Assembly (NCBI GenBank): GCA_032622095.1
Contig: CP136061.1
Coordinates: 55,687,762 to 55,751,761 of the forward strand
Length of the DNA stretch: 64,000 bases
Direction of reading: 5' to 3'
Origin: Siphonodentalium dalli
Taxonomy: Eukaryota; Mollusca; Scaphopoda; Gadilida; Siphonodentaliidae
Part shown: in pieces, positions 1 through 11,454 of the stretch
Layout: the number at the start of each line of letters is the position of its first letter
How positions within the stretch are numbered: the stretch's first letter is position 1
Made by a program: the position numbers and the translations under genes
Notes under the pieces: generated by a model
Told to the model about the DNA's origin: nothing
The model's database searches: none
Seen by the model: only the letters and a program-made list of their open reading frames with translations

Positions 1-70
1 TGGTAAGCATCTATGAAAGGTGAGAGTTGAGGAAGGTGTTAGTATGGAGGATGTGGTTAGTCGATGAAAG

Positions 71-1055
71 GGTTAAGTTATAGCTATGTAATGATACTGG
101 TTTAAGCTATAGCTATGTAATGATACTGGTTAAGCTATAGCTATGTAATGATACTGGTTTAAGCTATAGCTATATAATGATACTGGGTTAAGCTATAGCT
201 ATGTAATGATACTGGTTTAAGCTATAGCTATATAATGATACTGGTTTAAGCTATAGCTATATAATGATACTGGTTTAAGCTATAGCTATATAATGATACT
301 GGTTAAGCTATAGCTATGTAATGATACTGGTTTAAGCTATAGCTATATAATGATACTGGTTTAAGCTATAGCTATGTAATGATACTGGTTTAAGCTATAT
401 ATATGTACTGATACTGGTTTAAGCTATAGATATGTAATGATACTGGTTTAAGCTATAGCTATATAATGATACTGGTTTAAGCTATAGCTATATAATGATA
501 CTGGTTTAAGCTATAGATATGTAATGATACTGGTTTAAGCTATAGCTATGTAATGATACTGGTTTAAGCTATAGCTATGTAATGATACTGGTTTAAGCTA
601 TAGCTATATAATGATACTGGTTAAGCTATAGCTATATAATGATACTGGTTTAAGCTATAGATATGTAATGATACTGGTTTAAGCTATAGCTATATAATGA
701 TACTGGTTTAAGCTATAGCTATGTAATGATACTGGTTTAAGCTATAGATATGTAATGATACTGGTTTAAGCTATAGCTATGTAATGATACTGGTTTAAGC
801 TATAGATATGTAATGATACTGGTTTAAGCTATAGCTATATAATGACACTGGTTTAAGCTATAGCTATGTAATGATACTGGTTTAAGCTATAGCTATGTAA
901 TGATACTGGTTTAAGCTATAGATATGTAATGATACTAGTTTAAGCTATAGCTATGTAATGATACTGGTTTAAGCTATAGATATGTAATGATACTGGTTTA
1001 AGCTATAGCTATGTAATGGTACTGGTTAAGCTATAGCTATATAATGATACTGGTT
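71..1055. repeat. 29 bp tandem repeat, about 34 units
   Basis: The unit is roughly tttaagctatagctatgta followed by atgatactgg, 29 bp, repeated head to tail without spacers. Each unit contains the perfect palindrome AGCTATAGCT. Units differ at a few fixed places: gctat or gatat, tataatg or tgtaatg, and ggttt or ggtt. The few variant states recur along the array, which fits local unequal exchange. It lies 3' of the last kinase exon seen, probably in an intron of that gene. Confidence 0.97.
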
Positions 1056-1065
1056 TAGTTGGGAT

Positions 1066-1510
1066 CAGGCCTCAAAATATGGTGCCGGACATTTGAAGAA
1101 TGAGGTCCACAGAGGGTGAATTTAGTGACTGCACAGGTAGCATCACTAAGTTTACCCTCTAGGAATTCCATTCTTCTAAGGCCTCATCTTCTTTGGAAAG
1201 TTTTTATATTATCAAATTAATAAGATTTTAGTTTCTTTTGAAACTACATTAGAAAGTTTCTTTTTCTTTTTTAGTTTAGTTTCTCAATATCCCCAAATTG
1301 GCAGACTACCCAATGCATAATCGAGGTGCCCAATGGGTGCACATCACCATCTTCACTATCTCGGGACTTAAATATGTGTCTAGATCTCACATGCAGAATG
1401 AGCAGAGCAGTGCCAGAAATTTGGTGATACTAGGGCTACTGTGCAGCATCACTAAATTCACCCGCTGGGAACCTCATTCTGCAAATGTCCAGCACCATAT
1501 TGAGACCTTG
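1066..1510. mobile_element. Family C fold-back element (hAT-like, non-autonomous)
   Basis: The ends are CAGGCCTCAAAATATGGTG and its near inverse caccatattgagaccttg. Inside lie the family hallmarks: agagggtgaatttagtga, its inverse cactaaattcaccc, and a pyrimidine-rich middle. The copy is old: several family positions have changed. It is flanked by the direct repeat ggtttagttgggat, which is longer than the 8 bp seen at younger copies. Confidence 0.75.
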
Positions 1511-2049
1511 ATAATGGTTTAGTTGGGATACCGGTCAAAGTTATGATGAGAGTTGAATGGTAACTATGATAACAGGCTGAGATGAGAGAATTTACAATGT
1601 TATATCGTTATAATTACACCTACTTTCGCCTAAATGCATATATCTGATTGGTCAATGTTCTTGGATATACTTGGTCAGGAAACGACAGTCTCTGTAGCTG
1701 TATACAAGTGTCGCTTCCCAATCACAAAGCGCAGTAACAATTACAGAAATTAGGCGAGTCTAAGCGCACCATATCATGACGTCTTTTGAAAAAAGTGTCC
1801 ATAGTTACCATACCGAGAAAGCAATTTAATGAACAATTAAATCAATCTGAAAAGTTGCGCGGGCAATGTCAATTTCGACCAATTCAATTTCCACCAGTCA
1901 TTACGATTTGCCGAAGGCCCAAAGGATTATCATGTTTCAAATTCTCAATAAAATTTTAAGCGTGAATCACACTAGATTGGTGAAAATAAAGATATGTTGG
2001 TGTAATTATAAGCAATCAACATCATTTTCGATGCATATCTGGGATCATA
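1511..2049. other. Unassigned AT-rich spacer
   Basis: No exon, recognisable element end or RNA gene seen. The two short open frames here show no family resemblance. Confidence 0.5.
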
Positions 2050-2256
2050 CAGTAATGCCCTAAATAATCGACTCCTTAACCACAGCAGAATTATGGGTAA
2101 TGTTTCAGGATTTAGTCGGAAATATGGCTTGAATATGGCTTGTTGCTCACTGAGAGCTTTCCGATGAATGGCAACAAGCCATATTTCCAACAAAATCCTG
2201 AAAAATTTCCCATAATTCTGCTGTGATTAAGGAGTCAATTATTTAGGGCATTACTG
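2050..2256. mobile_element. Family A fold-back MITE (Tc1/mariner-like)
   Basis: Starts CAGTAATGCCC and ends GGGCATTACTG, flanked on both sides by TA, the Tc1/mariner target duplication. The two halves are inverse copies of about 100 bp each, so one strand can fold into a long hairpin. The left arm contains a short local duplication (atatggcttga). No coding capacity. Confidence 0.9.
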
Positions 2257-2580
2257 TAAGTGTCAGATGTCAAACAACATACTTGGTGTGAATTATACAA
2301 TATGCTGATCAGAATCTGACACTTCTATACACCCATATATGCAAAATGGCATTGATTGCATATAGTTGGACAGCATGCAGCTATAGGCTACAGGATGATG
2401 TTAGTGTAGGACAGGTTTAGGATAACTGTTGTATATAATATGATACTCAAGTCGGATGATTTATGGTTATAATGAATTTTCATTGGTGGATATGATACTC
2501 AATTATATAGTTCAGAGAATTGTTGAGACTAGGGGAGGGATGGTGCTTGGTTTACAAGCCTGAGTTTAATGTGCTAGGTA
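2257..2580. other. Unassigned AT-rich spacer
   Basis: No gene or repeat boundary recognised between two family A copies. Confidence 0.5.
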
Positions 2581-2799
2581 CAGTAATGCTCTACGTAATT
2601 GACTTCTTAACCACAGCAGAAGCAGAATTATGGGTAACTTTTCAGGATTTAGTCGGAAATATGCCTAGTTGCCATTCATCGGAAAGCTCTCGGGGAGAGC
2701 TCTCCGATGAATGTCAACAAGCCATATTTCCGACTAAATCCTGAAAAATTACCCATAATTCTGCTGTGGTTAAGAAGTCGATTACTTAGAGCATTACTG
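2581..2799. mobile_element. Family A fold-back MITE
   Basis: CAGTAATGCTC to gagcattactg between TA dinucleotides. Both arms carry the same departures from the other copies: gctct pairs with agagc, and gacttctt pairs with aagaagtc. The hairpin is therefore preserved although the sequence has changed. Confidence 0.92.
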
Positions 2800-2800
2800 T

Positions 2801-3355
2801 ACCATATAATCCTCATCATAACATGGACAAGTGTTATCACTAAACCAATATCATAGCTACTATTCAACACAACCCTTAACATGGATGGGCCACTCAATTA
2901 CTAAACCAACATGCCTGTGTTATAGTCTGCCTGTCATTTGCAGAATGAGGTCCCAGAGTGTGAATTTAGTGACACTATCCCACATAGCAGGCTAGCATAA
3001 CAAAATTCACCTTCTGGGGACCTCATTCTGCTTAGTTTCTATTTCATTTTTAGTTTAGTTTCTCTATATCCCCAAATTGGCAGATGACACATTGCATAAT
3101 CGTCCCAATGGGTGTACATCACTATATTCACCATTTGGGAACCTCAATCTGAGTCACTAAATTCACCCTCAGGGGACCTCAATCTGGAAATAACAGGCAC
3201 ACTAAACTCCGGCATGTTGGTTTAGTAATTGAGTGGCTCCTCCATGTTAAGTGTTGCCTTGGCTCCTCCATGTTAAGTGTTGCCTTGGATGATAGCTACG
3301 ATATTGGCTTACTGAAAAAAATTCTTCATGTTATGACGAGGATTATATGGTACCT
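2801..3355. repeat. Large inverted repeat with a family C element at its centre
   Basis: The left arm (2801-2930) begins accatataatcctcatcat. The right arm (about 3215-3355) ends with its inverse, ggattatatggt. The middle (about 2907-3222) is a family C copy with aggtcccagagtgtg and its inverse. Both arms hold caattactaaaccaacatg or its inverse. The right arm has a tandem duplication of tccatgttaagtgttgcctt. The outer palindrome abuts the family A copy at 2799. Confidence 0.8.
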
Positions 3356-3391
3356 AGTTTAGTTGGGAGAATTTACCATGTTATGGTTTAA

Positions 3392-3665
3392 CCATATTAT
3401 ATAGTAAATGGATTCTCCCATCAGTTATAAAATAATACATTGGAATAGTCATCATTCATCTGGAGGGATGTTCAGGAAATTTAAGCAGATGACAGACAGT
3501 CAAAGAGATAATTATAACAAGTGCAGAAGAATTCATATTCATTGGTGGGAAATGTTCAGATAATAAAATCAACAAACGACCATAGATCATTTGTTGAACT
3601 TATTATCTGAACAATTCCTGAGGGACCAACTTGTCAATGAGTATTAGTAAGCACTATATCATGAT
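3392..3665. mobile_element. Family D element (TTAA-flanked, piggyBac-like MITE)
   Basis: Preceded by TTAA at 3388-3391, then a diverged left end containing aaatggattctcccatcag. Family hallmarks follow: attcattggtgggaaatg, gataataaaatcaacaaac, and the inverse motif tgttgaacttattatctgaac. The end, near caatgagtatt, is approximate. Confidence 0.65.
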
Positions 3666-4084
3666 ATTTGTCTGGGTGACATATTTGGCAATATAATGAT
3701 AATAGCATAGTTTGTAATACTGTCCTGGTAAAGTCGAGGGTTGGGCGGTAGATATGATTACTGATTTAGTTGGTAGACCTGTCCAAATTATGAATTTGCT
3801 TGGATAGTAAATGTTAGCTATGTTCCAATATCATACAAGCATTTGTTTTGCCCTATCTAAGACAAGGCTTTGAATTGGTCAGAAAGATCGTTTCATATTC
3901 CTTATGTGGACATCAAAATGTAAACATATACAACAAGAAATCAAGACAACTGCTTTTGTTGTTCACATGTACTTAATGACATATATGTTTATGACGTTTA
4001 TAATATACAGTGTATTCGATTAATATGTGTTCCTGATTGTTCGTGAATGGCAGGTTACCAAGACTTAATGCTAAGAGCAGGTTA
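3666..4084. other. Unassigned spacer
   Basis: AT-rich; no feature recognised. Confidence 0.5.
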
Positions 4085-4088
4085 TTAA

Positions 4089-4347
4089 CCCTTCCATAAC
4101 TGGGGCTTCCTAAAATTTTGATAAAACCCTGTGCTAATTAATGCATTCTCTTATATACTTGAGTCTCCCAAAGGAAGCCTAGCATATATAAGAGAATGCA
4201 TTGGCCTAAAAATATTTACGTTGACCTTGTAAGCCAGTGCATTCTATTATATATGCGAGTCCCATATGGGAGACTCGCATATATAAGATGCACTGGCACA
4301 TGATCTTTAATGCTGAACCAGTGCAGCTCCCATTATGAACCTCAGGG
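4089..4347. mobile_element. Family B double-hairpin element (TTAA target site)
   Basis: Flanked by TTAA at 4085-4088 and 4348-4351, the piggyBac-type target site. It starts CCCTTCCATAACTGGGGC. Inside are two hairpins built on cattctcttatata and its inverse, separated by aatatttacgttgacc. The right end (gtgcagctcccattatgaac) is degraded. No coding capacity. Confidence 0.85.
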
Positions 4348-4577
4348 TTAATGTTTTGAACACCAATAACTGGCACGGGAATACCATGACGTCATGTTTG
4401 TGAACATGTTATTGGTCTCTTCTTTTGCCTGTTCACAGAGTTTGTAACTCGTGGATCACGTCTTGGTGGAATACAATTTGTGAACACACAAGAACACCGA
4501 TTCAAAAATGACTCAAGGAGAGACAAAACCAATAGGACAATTGACATTCTGTGATGTTTCTTTCAAGCAAACATTAA

Positions 4578-4813
4578 CCCTTTCATGATGCAAGATGTGC
4601 TGGTGCAGCATTAAAAATGCTATGCCAGTGCATTCTCCCTTAGGGAGCCTAGCATATACAAGATAAATGCATAGGCTTACATGGTCAAGGTAAATATTGT
4701 TAGGCCAATGCATTCTCTTACATATGCGAGGCTCCCTATGGGAGACTCGCATTTTAGAGAATGCATTGGCACAGGGTTTTCCCAAATTTCAGGGAGATCC
4801 AGTTTTGAAAGGG
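4578..4813. mobile_element. Family B double-hairpin element, reverse orientation
   Basis: TTAA at 4574-4577 and 4814-4817. It reads CCCTTTCATGATGCAAG at the left and cagttttgaaaggg at the right, so it lies opposite to the copy at 4089. Both hairpins are present. A short open frame runs across it and is a by-product of the palindromes. Confidence 0.85.
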
Positions 4814-4817
4814 TTAA

Positions 4818-5193
4818 TGCTGTGTATTGTTTCACAATGGAATGATAAAGTCATCTAGTTGGCTCATCTCTCGTAAGAATATATGTGGCAGCAACATTGT
4901 GTTACTCAGGGGTCGGTACTTAAAATTTATTACACAGCAACAACCAGCAGCAACAACAAATTAGCTCCCAAAATTGGCTTCTGACTCCGACCTTGTAGAG
5001 ATAATAGCATTATATGTGAGAAGCAAATCAAAATAGTCAGTATGCTGAGGGGAAATGGGATTAGTTGATATTAATGAATGACCAAGATTTACATATAAAT
5101 AACAGTAGCTGAAATTAATGATGACAAAGTAATCTATTATAAAGCAAATGGATCAAATAAATGAGCTGTTTTTGGAACGATAATGGGCTAATG
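4818..5193. other. Unassigned spacer
   Basis: No element end or exon recognised. Confidence 0.5.
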
Positions 5194-5331
5194 TTAACCC
5201 TTTGATTACCGAATAGATCCTCCCAATTGGTTCTAAATGTAAACATTGGAATGGTCTATCCTCATTTGTAGGGATGTGCCAGCATGTTCAACTTCAAGCC
5301 ATTGAATATTTATATAATATAAACAACCGAC

Positions 5332-6463
5332 TAGGGCTGTAATGATATCGTGAATTTGAAGTATCGTAATAAACTTTCAAACAATACACATATCACATTT
5401 TATCCATCACCTTTGTTATCTACTATATAGATAAAGGCTGCAAAATAAATGATGGTTCTATTTTGGCACGTGCTAAAATAAAGCAAGAACGGCTACTTCA
5501 ACTATCGTAATAAAGGTATATGCTCAAAACTACAACCGAAAATCTTGCAATCAATTAAATTTAAAGAAATTCCCCTTAAAAAGAAATTTAATAGATTTTA
5601 ACGAACTTTAAACTTTGGTAAATGGAAAAAACAATACCCATAAAGTTTGATGAAATACAAGGCTTATTTTCACTCGGATGATTCAGCAATTGGGGAACCT
5701 CGCTAAAGCACGGTCCCCCATTTGCCGAATCATACTCACGAAAATAAACATTGTATCTCGTCAAACTATATTGATATTCTATATGTATGATGTGTATTGT
5801 GATGCAGGAAATCAAGTAAATTCTGAAGATGGGCAAAACCTGGAATGTTCTCTAAGTTTACATGTCTATTATTATATGTATTTGACTCATATAGCACTTC
5901 GATAAGAGATGAAAATATGTTCACCCTCATAGAGGCAAGCACATTGAAGCAATGAACACTCATACTCATGCATGCCTCCATATCTCTGACATACAGTAAT
6001 GCCCTAAATAATCAACTCCTTAACCACAGCAGAATTATGGGTAATTTTTCAGGATTTAGTCGGATATATATCTTGTTGCCATTCATCGGAAAGCTCTCAC
6101 TGAGAGCTTTCCGATGAATGGCAACAAGCCATATATCCGACTAAATCCTGAAAAATTACCCATAATTCTGTTGTGGTTAAGGAGTCGATTATTTAGGGCT
6201 TTACTGTAACTGTTAACTCTTTAACACCTAGTGACGTGATATGACATATCTGTTGAATACCTGTGACTTTTCCCCAGCAAACAACAACAGATAACGTCAA
6301 AATACCAGTTATGAACATTTATAAAACTTTCTATAATCTATATGACCGGAGCAATGGTAGATCATTTGAGAACACTATTTAAGTGTTTTGTGATATGCAT
6401 CATACATTGATCATGTATCGTGATTCGTAATGTATCATGACCAAATGTTTTGTTACAGCCCTA
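5332..6463. mobile_element. Non-autonomous hAT element with a perfect 8 bp target duplication
   Basis: Ends TAGGGCTGTAA and TTACAGCCCTA are inverted repeats. The 8 bp caaccgac occurs directly before (5324-5331) and directly after (6464-6471), the hAT target-duplication length. Length is 1132 bp including a nested family A MITE at 5994. No transposase frame is visible inside, so it would need a transposase in trans. Inserted in an older family D copy. Confidence 0.93.
5994..6206. mobile_element. Family A fold-back MITE nested in the hAT element
   Basis: CAGTAATGCCC to ggctttactg between TA dinucleotides. Both arms share the private variant ggatatat/atatatcc, where most copies have ggaaatat. 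This is the third layer of a D, hAT, A nest. Confidence 0.93.
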
Positions 6464-6600
6464 CAACCGACAGGCAAAATAAATATCCTATGGATTCCCA
6501 TTCATTCACACACAGGGATGCTCAGATGATTAGTACAACAAATAACTTATGGCTGTTTTTTTAACTTATTTAATAGCTGAAAATCCCTGGACAAAAATGA

Positions 6601-7345
6601 TATCATGTAACTACTCATCTGCGACTATCCAGTTATCATGGGACTTTTATTTATGAATTTTATATATTATTTGAAAATGTTGAATTGTGTTGCAAAGGTA
6701 AGTGGTTGATGGCCAAATAATGGATTCCCCTCAAGTCTGACACTTGAACCATACCTAAGGCTAAACAGAGGCTCCTGTGTGAGGGCAAGACGTAGAATCT
6801 CACACCCACTCAATTATTCTTATGAAGAAAGAAACTACCAATAGCCAAGATATCCATTTAAGGCCCGTGGCAGGTATCCAAATCATGTCGCTATATATCT
6901 GTTTAACATATTCAAAAATAGAAATAATGACACCTCACAAGGTTTAAGGATTAATTCTTGGGTAAAAAAATAGTCATTCCACCCCAATAGTCTAGACTAA
7001 TTAATGTAACACCTTGCTCCTGGATAAAGATGGATAATTTGGTCTGGTTTCATTCTAATAGTTTACGAGAAGCCAATGAACTCAGAGACAAAATCCGAGT
7101 TTAACCGAATTATTGAAAAGCTCCAGACACTTGAACAAATCAATTTCTAATGTTAATGTTCTATCATATTTCAAGTGTACTTTTGGTTAAGAATGGTTTT
7201 CTGTGCAATAGACAAGACAACTGTTTCCAAGCCTGGTCCAATGTTTGATTTGAAGGAACTCGAGCACCAATTACAAAATTTGATGACAATTGTCCTTCCC
7301 TTTATTAACTGTGTGGTATCAACGTTTTTCCAATATTCAAGTAGA
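6601..7345. other. Unassigned intron or spacer DNA
   Basis: About 750 bp without a recognised exon, element end or RNA gene. Confidence 0.5.
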
Positions 7346-8450
7346 TAATCTATATATATAAAACCCGTTGTCTGTGTGTGTATGTGTATAACTCGGTCAT
7401 GCTTTTGGCGCGATTATAACTTTTCAACCATGCGTGCAATGTGACCCAAATTTGTACCATGGCCTATATTGTGTTGTAAAAGATGACTCATCAAATTTCA
7501 CGCCAATTGCTCAAAGCAAACCTGAGATCTAACATGGTCCCCAAATGCAGTATTTGCTCTCAAGTATAGACACTATTTCTTATGATGTTTGTCGAAATGA
7601 CGTATTGTGACGTCGCACGCAAACCCACACTTGCTTTGCTATTGTAGACGAAACTTCCATGCGCTCTACGAAAGCGTTGTTGGAAATAGATGCTAAATTA
7701 AATTGTCAGTTCAAGTTGAGTGTGAATATAAGTAAACGAATGTTGATTTTGTCGTGAAATTACATGCAGTGGGATATAGGGTCGGGACTTGAATGCTCTA
7801 CCATCATTGGGAATGGTTGCTAATATGGTATATTAATTAATTATTCGGTGTGAACATAATAAAGAATGCTGTCTTTGTTAAGAAAGTTGTGCATTGAGTG
7901 TGGAATCGAAAGGTATAGTAATAAAGTAAAATATCTTGATTGTTGCGTTGCATATGTGCATGCATATATGTCAGTTGGGGAGGGGGTAGATAATACAGTT
8001 TTATTGAAATAAAGTGTTCGCACAAATGGGTCGCAGTGCAGCGGCCTGTGTTCCTCATAGGCTGCGTGCTGAATACAGGCTCCCAAGGGGTCCGTTTAAG
8101 ATAAAAATGTGCCGTCGCTGCATGAAGGCTCCCGAACTGAGTACTTTTCAGTTAGTATAGAGTAATATTTAAAGTAATATGCTGATTTTGTTTCGTTCAA
8201 TGTGTGCATGCGCATATGGGGTGGGGTGTAGAAATATAGTTTTTAGTGAAATAAAGTGTTCTCTCGTGCATCCAGTGACAAAAAAAGAGAAGCACGATCA
8301 TTCCATTTCTAATATAGAAATGATAATTTGTTCATGACCGCGGACACTAGAAAGTAACAAAGAACATTTATTTACCCATCATTTTGTGACGGGCAATCCT
8401 CTAGCATTTAAATAATAATCAATCAATTTTATATATTTACAAGCCCATGT
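7346..8450. repeat. Putative dispersed repeat starting tctatatatataaaac
   Basis: It opens with atctatatatataaaa, followed by cgttgtctgtgtgtgtatg and several short duplicated phrases. One such phrase, ttgaaataaagtgttc, recurs at about 8010 and 8250 with different spacing. The first 16 bases are the inverse of the tails ending ttttatatatatagat near 49150. This looks like one terminus of an uncharacterised element; the other boundary is not resolved. Overlapping short open frames near 7840-8086 have no recognisable domain. Confidence 0.4.
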
Positions 8451-9033
8451 TTTTATACAAAATCCTGTTATGATTGGTCAATTGACAATTGGGTCACATA
8501 TTTTATACCCCAATGAAACACACCATAAAAAGAAACGACAAACACATTCTGTTGACCTAAAAATAACTAAAATCGGTTGATAAAATAATTGAAATGTGCA
8601 TTCTGAATAGCAAGAAATACCAAAATCGATCGATAATTCACATGCAGAACATTGGGCTTACTTACAGTGGTGAGTAGGATTATCTCCATACTGGAGACAA
8701 ATAAATCAAATCTAAATAAATATATGAGCGGTCAATCCAGACTTTGACACTATGTGTAGCATACTATGGTATGTTTACACATAAAAACGGATATAGTTTC
8801 GATGTATTTTATTGAGATGAAACAGTGGCTCTATACGAGCCAATTGAGCCACTAAATCACTAATGCCAGTACTTGATATCTTCCTGGAGACCAATGAATG
8901 GCCGGAAATTAATAAGTGTCTGGGGCTCATGACATGGCTGACAATAAGTGCCTGGGGCTCATGACATGGCTGACATCTGGGGCAGTCATCAGCTCAGAGG
9001 AATGGATTAAGAAGAATATTTTAACTCTAGCAC
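8451..9033. other. Unassigned spacer
   Basis: Holds a local duplication of gcctggggctcatgacatgg (about 8910-8970) and a possible 25 bp exon discussed under findings. Nothing else recognised. Confidence 0.45.
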
Positions 9034-9457
9034 CAAGCATGAATTTAATGTGTCTGCCATTTGCAGAAAGTGGTCCCCAGAGGGTGAATTTAGTGACGCT
9101 ATCCAACATAGTGAGCTAGCATCACCAAATCCCCCTCTGGTGACCTCATTCTGCTTAGGCCTCAACAGACCTATGATCAGATTGAAGTACTCCAGTTGAA
9201 GTTGGCGATGTTCACCCATTAGTCACCTCGATTATGCAATTTATCTTCTGCAAATTAGGGGATATGGAAGGTACCCAGATGGGAAAAAGTAACTAAAACA
9301 ATGTTAATTTGAGACTATAGATAATTCCCAGAAGATGAAGCCTAAGCAGAATGAGGTCAACAGAGTGTGAATTTGGTGATGCTAGCCCGCTATGCGGAAT
9401 AGCATCACTAAATTCACACTCTGGGGACCTCATTCTGCAAATTTCACACATGCAAAA
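9034..9457. mobile_element. Family C fold-back element
   Basis: Starts caagcatgaatttaatgtg and ends tgcaaaattcaggcttg. It holds two internal hairpins, each pairing ggtgaatttagtga-type sequence with its inverse, and the middle segment cttctgcaaattagggg. Confidence 0.8.
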
Positions 9458-9704
9458 TTCAGGCTTGTCCAGCACTATGAAGGAGGCCTGGATAGAGATA
9501 ACATAGAAATAGTCATTTATCATTGTATGAAAAAAGCATTATAATGCAAATGAGCGATACATTCTTATTAAGACACAAACGGCTGAATGAGAAGGTGATA
9601 ACTACCTTTTTGATATCATACAGTTAATAAAATGGACATGGTTGTCATTACTGAGCCTCTTTTAAAAGCCAAGGATAAACTTATCAAATTTATATCTCTG
9701 GAAC
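9458..9704. other. Unassigned spacer between two family C copies
   Basis: No feature recognised. Confidence 0.5.
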
Positions 9705-10167
9705 CAAGCCTGAGTTAAGTATGCCTCTCATTTGCAGAATGAGGTCCCCAGAGGGTGATTATAATGATGCTATCCTGCATAGTGGGCTAGCATCATCAAT
9801 TTCAGCCTCTGGGGACCTCATTCTACATGGCATCATCTGCTATGGGAGACATAGACTCAGATTGAAGTTCCCAAATGGTGAATATTGTGATGTATACCTA
9901 TTGGGAACCATGATTATGCAATGTGTTGTCTGCCAACTTGGAGATATAGAGAAACTATACTAAAAATAAAAAATAGAATCTATGTGAAGAAGTTTATATA
10001 GAAATTTGATAACAAAGAAACTTTCCAGAGAAGATGAGGCCTAAGCAGAATGAGGTCCCCAGAGGGTGAATTTGGTGATGCTAGCCCGCTATGCGGGGTA
10101 GCATCACTAAATTCACCCTCTGGGGGACCTCATTCTGCAAATGACAGACACACTATTTCAAGTCTTG
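9705..10167. mobile_element. Family C fold-back element
   Basis: Begins caagcctgagttaagtatg and ends cactatttcaagtcttg. It has two internal hairpins around gctagcccgctatgcgg-like loops. The middle segment is in reverse orientation compared with the copy at 9034. Confidence 0.85.
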
Positions 10168-10978
10168 ATAACTATAGTTGACTAATTAAAAGTAGAAGAT
10201 GATATGTCTCCTAGATTGTGAGGAGTATAATGAATTATGAATATGTCGCATGTATTCGGTATTATAAAATTTGTTGTGTTTCACTATAGGCGGGAAAATT
10301 GTCAACGCGTTGTTGATTTCCGATCTCGTATTTTAAGTGTTTGTAATTGCTACTGGCTTTTTATAGAGAATAGATTCCAGTTTGCAATGAGCTGTTGTGG
10401 CACAACCAATGAAATAGCGCCCAGTCTTGAGACATGACCAATGAAATGAAGGAGATCCCATAAATACAGAAATAATTAAGGTTATCATTGGTTTTGAAAA
10501 GAGACTGGTAATTGCTGTGGGTGTTCCAGTCCCTGGGAGGCAATTTTTGTGAAATATCACTTCTCTCTAAATATGATATTATATAGGGAGACGAAAGGAT
10601 GGAGACCATATCACCTGGGTATCAACAGACTGTAACTTTCTATATCTGCCATAGGAAAGTGTCATCCAATAATAAGACCACGATGTTTGATTCCACAAGA
10701 AATCCATGGAGCATTTCCTATCAGTTTCTTAAGTCTATATAGTGTGACCAGAAACATACTATCTTATAGTTCATATGATATATGACTCTACTCATTGGGT
10801 TTGCATGGTTGTTATGATAAGATAATAAGAGATTATGCTTCAGCTACCATTGTACAGATATTTCCGCCACCAATATGGAACATTATAGTCTGTTGAATCT
10901 TGACAATGACATACTTCAATTTGAACCTCTCCAAAACCTTAGCTTTTAGCAATATGTATTTAAACTTGTAAAACATGT
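10168..10978. other. Unassigned intron DNA
   Basis: About 800 bp. Two overlapping short frames near 10333-10609 have no domain and no splice context. No further kinase exon was recognised here. Confidence 0.5.
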
Positions 10979-10986
10979 GTTTCATT

Positions 10987-11213
10987 CAAGCCTTGAAATA
11001 GTGTGTCTGTCATTTGCAAAATGAGGTCCCCAAAGGGTGAATTTAGTGATGCTACCCCGCCCTCTGGGAACCTCATTCTGCTGAGTTGTAAGCAGAATGA
11101 GGTCCCCAGAGGGTGAATTTGGTGATGCTAGCCCACTATGCAGGGTAGCATCACTAAATTCACCCTCTGGGGACCTCATTCTGCAAATGACAAACACACT
11201 ATTTCAAGGCTTG
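10987..11213. mobile_element. Family C element with perfect ends and 8 bp target duplication
   Basis: The ends caagccttgaaatagtgtg and its exact inverse cactatttcaaggcttg are flanked by gtttcatt at 10979-10986 and 11214-11221. The 8 bp duplication identifies the family as hAT-like. This copy is short because it lacks the long middle segment. It sits about 30 bp from a kinase exon, just inside the intron. Confidence 0.93.
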
Positions 11214-11247
11214 GTTTCATTTATATTTTATAAGGGAGATAACTCAC

Positions 11248-11400
11248 TTTTCTAGGCAGTTTGATGATCCAGGAGGGAGGAATGATAACACTGGCGTGTA
11301 TCCCCAGAAGACATTGTTCATCAATCTGTTGCATCATGAAGCAGGTAACTTTGTTATGGTAAGCCACTTTACACCATGAGCAACTTATGGCAATGATTTC
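11248..11400 (-). CDS. rdgA/DGKI: Diacylglycerol kinase zeta/iota-like, exon with end of second C1 domain (partial gene)
   Basis: This 153 bp exon encodes 51 residues running from [15 protein letters not shown] through [11 protein letters not shown] to [11 protein letters not shown]. It supplies the second half of the extended C1 domain of a type IV diacylglycerol kinase: C-x2-C (CSWC), then C-x4-H, then two more Cys. The family motif IPPSWI follows the domain. Diacylglycerol kinases phosphorylate diacylglycerol to phosphatidic acid at membranes; the C1 repeats help place the enzyme. The acceptor is gtttttcag before GAAATC and the donor is AAA followed by gtgagt. Both junctions are phase 0, as expected next to the 16194 exon. 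The catalytic domain must be encoded further left, outside the window. Family match is from memory of vertebrate DGKI/DGKZ. Confidence 0.93.
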
Positions 11401-11454
11401 CTGAAAAACATTTAATAGATGAAGGAGGATCAAATTAGTATTGTACACTCACCC

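Larger units (their letters stand above)
5198..6600. mobile_element. Family D element, split by a hAT insertion
   Basis: Preceded by TTAA (5194-5197), then CCCTTTGATTACCGAATAG and attggaatggtctatcctc. The family sequence stops at 5331 and resumes at 6472 (gttcccattcattcacac-like, then acaacaaataacttatggc), after an inserted hAT element. The right end is only approximate. Confidence 0.7.

Noticed and set aside
71-1055. CRISPR-like array
   Set aside because: Units are contiguous with no spacers, and the host is a spliced eukaryote; it is a plain minisatellite.
4513-4785. 90-codon frame and similar frames across hairpin elements
   Set aside because: They recur wherever the palindromes do and reflect the repeat, not coding.
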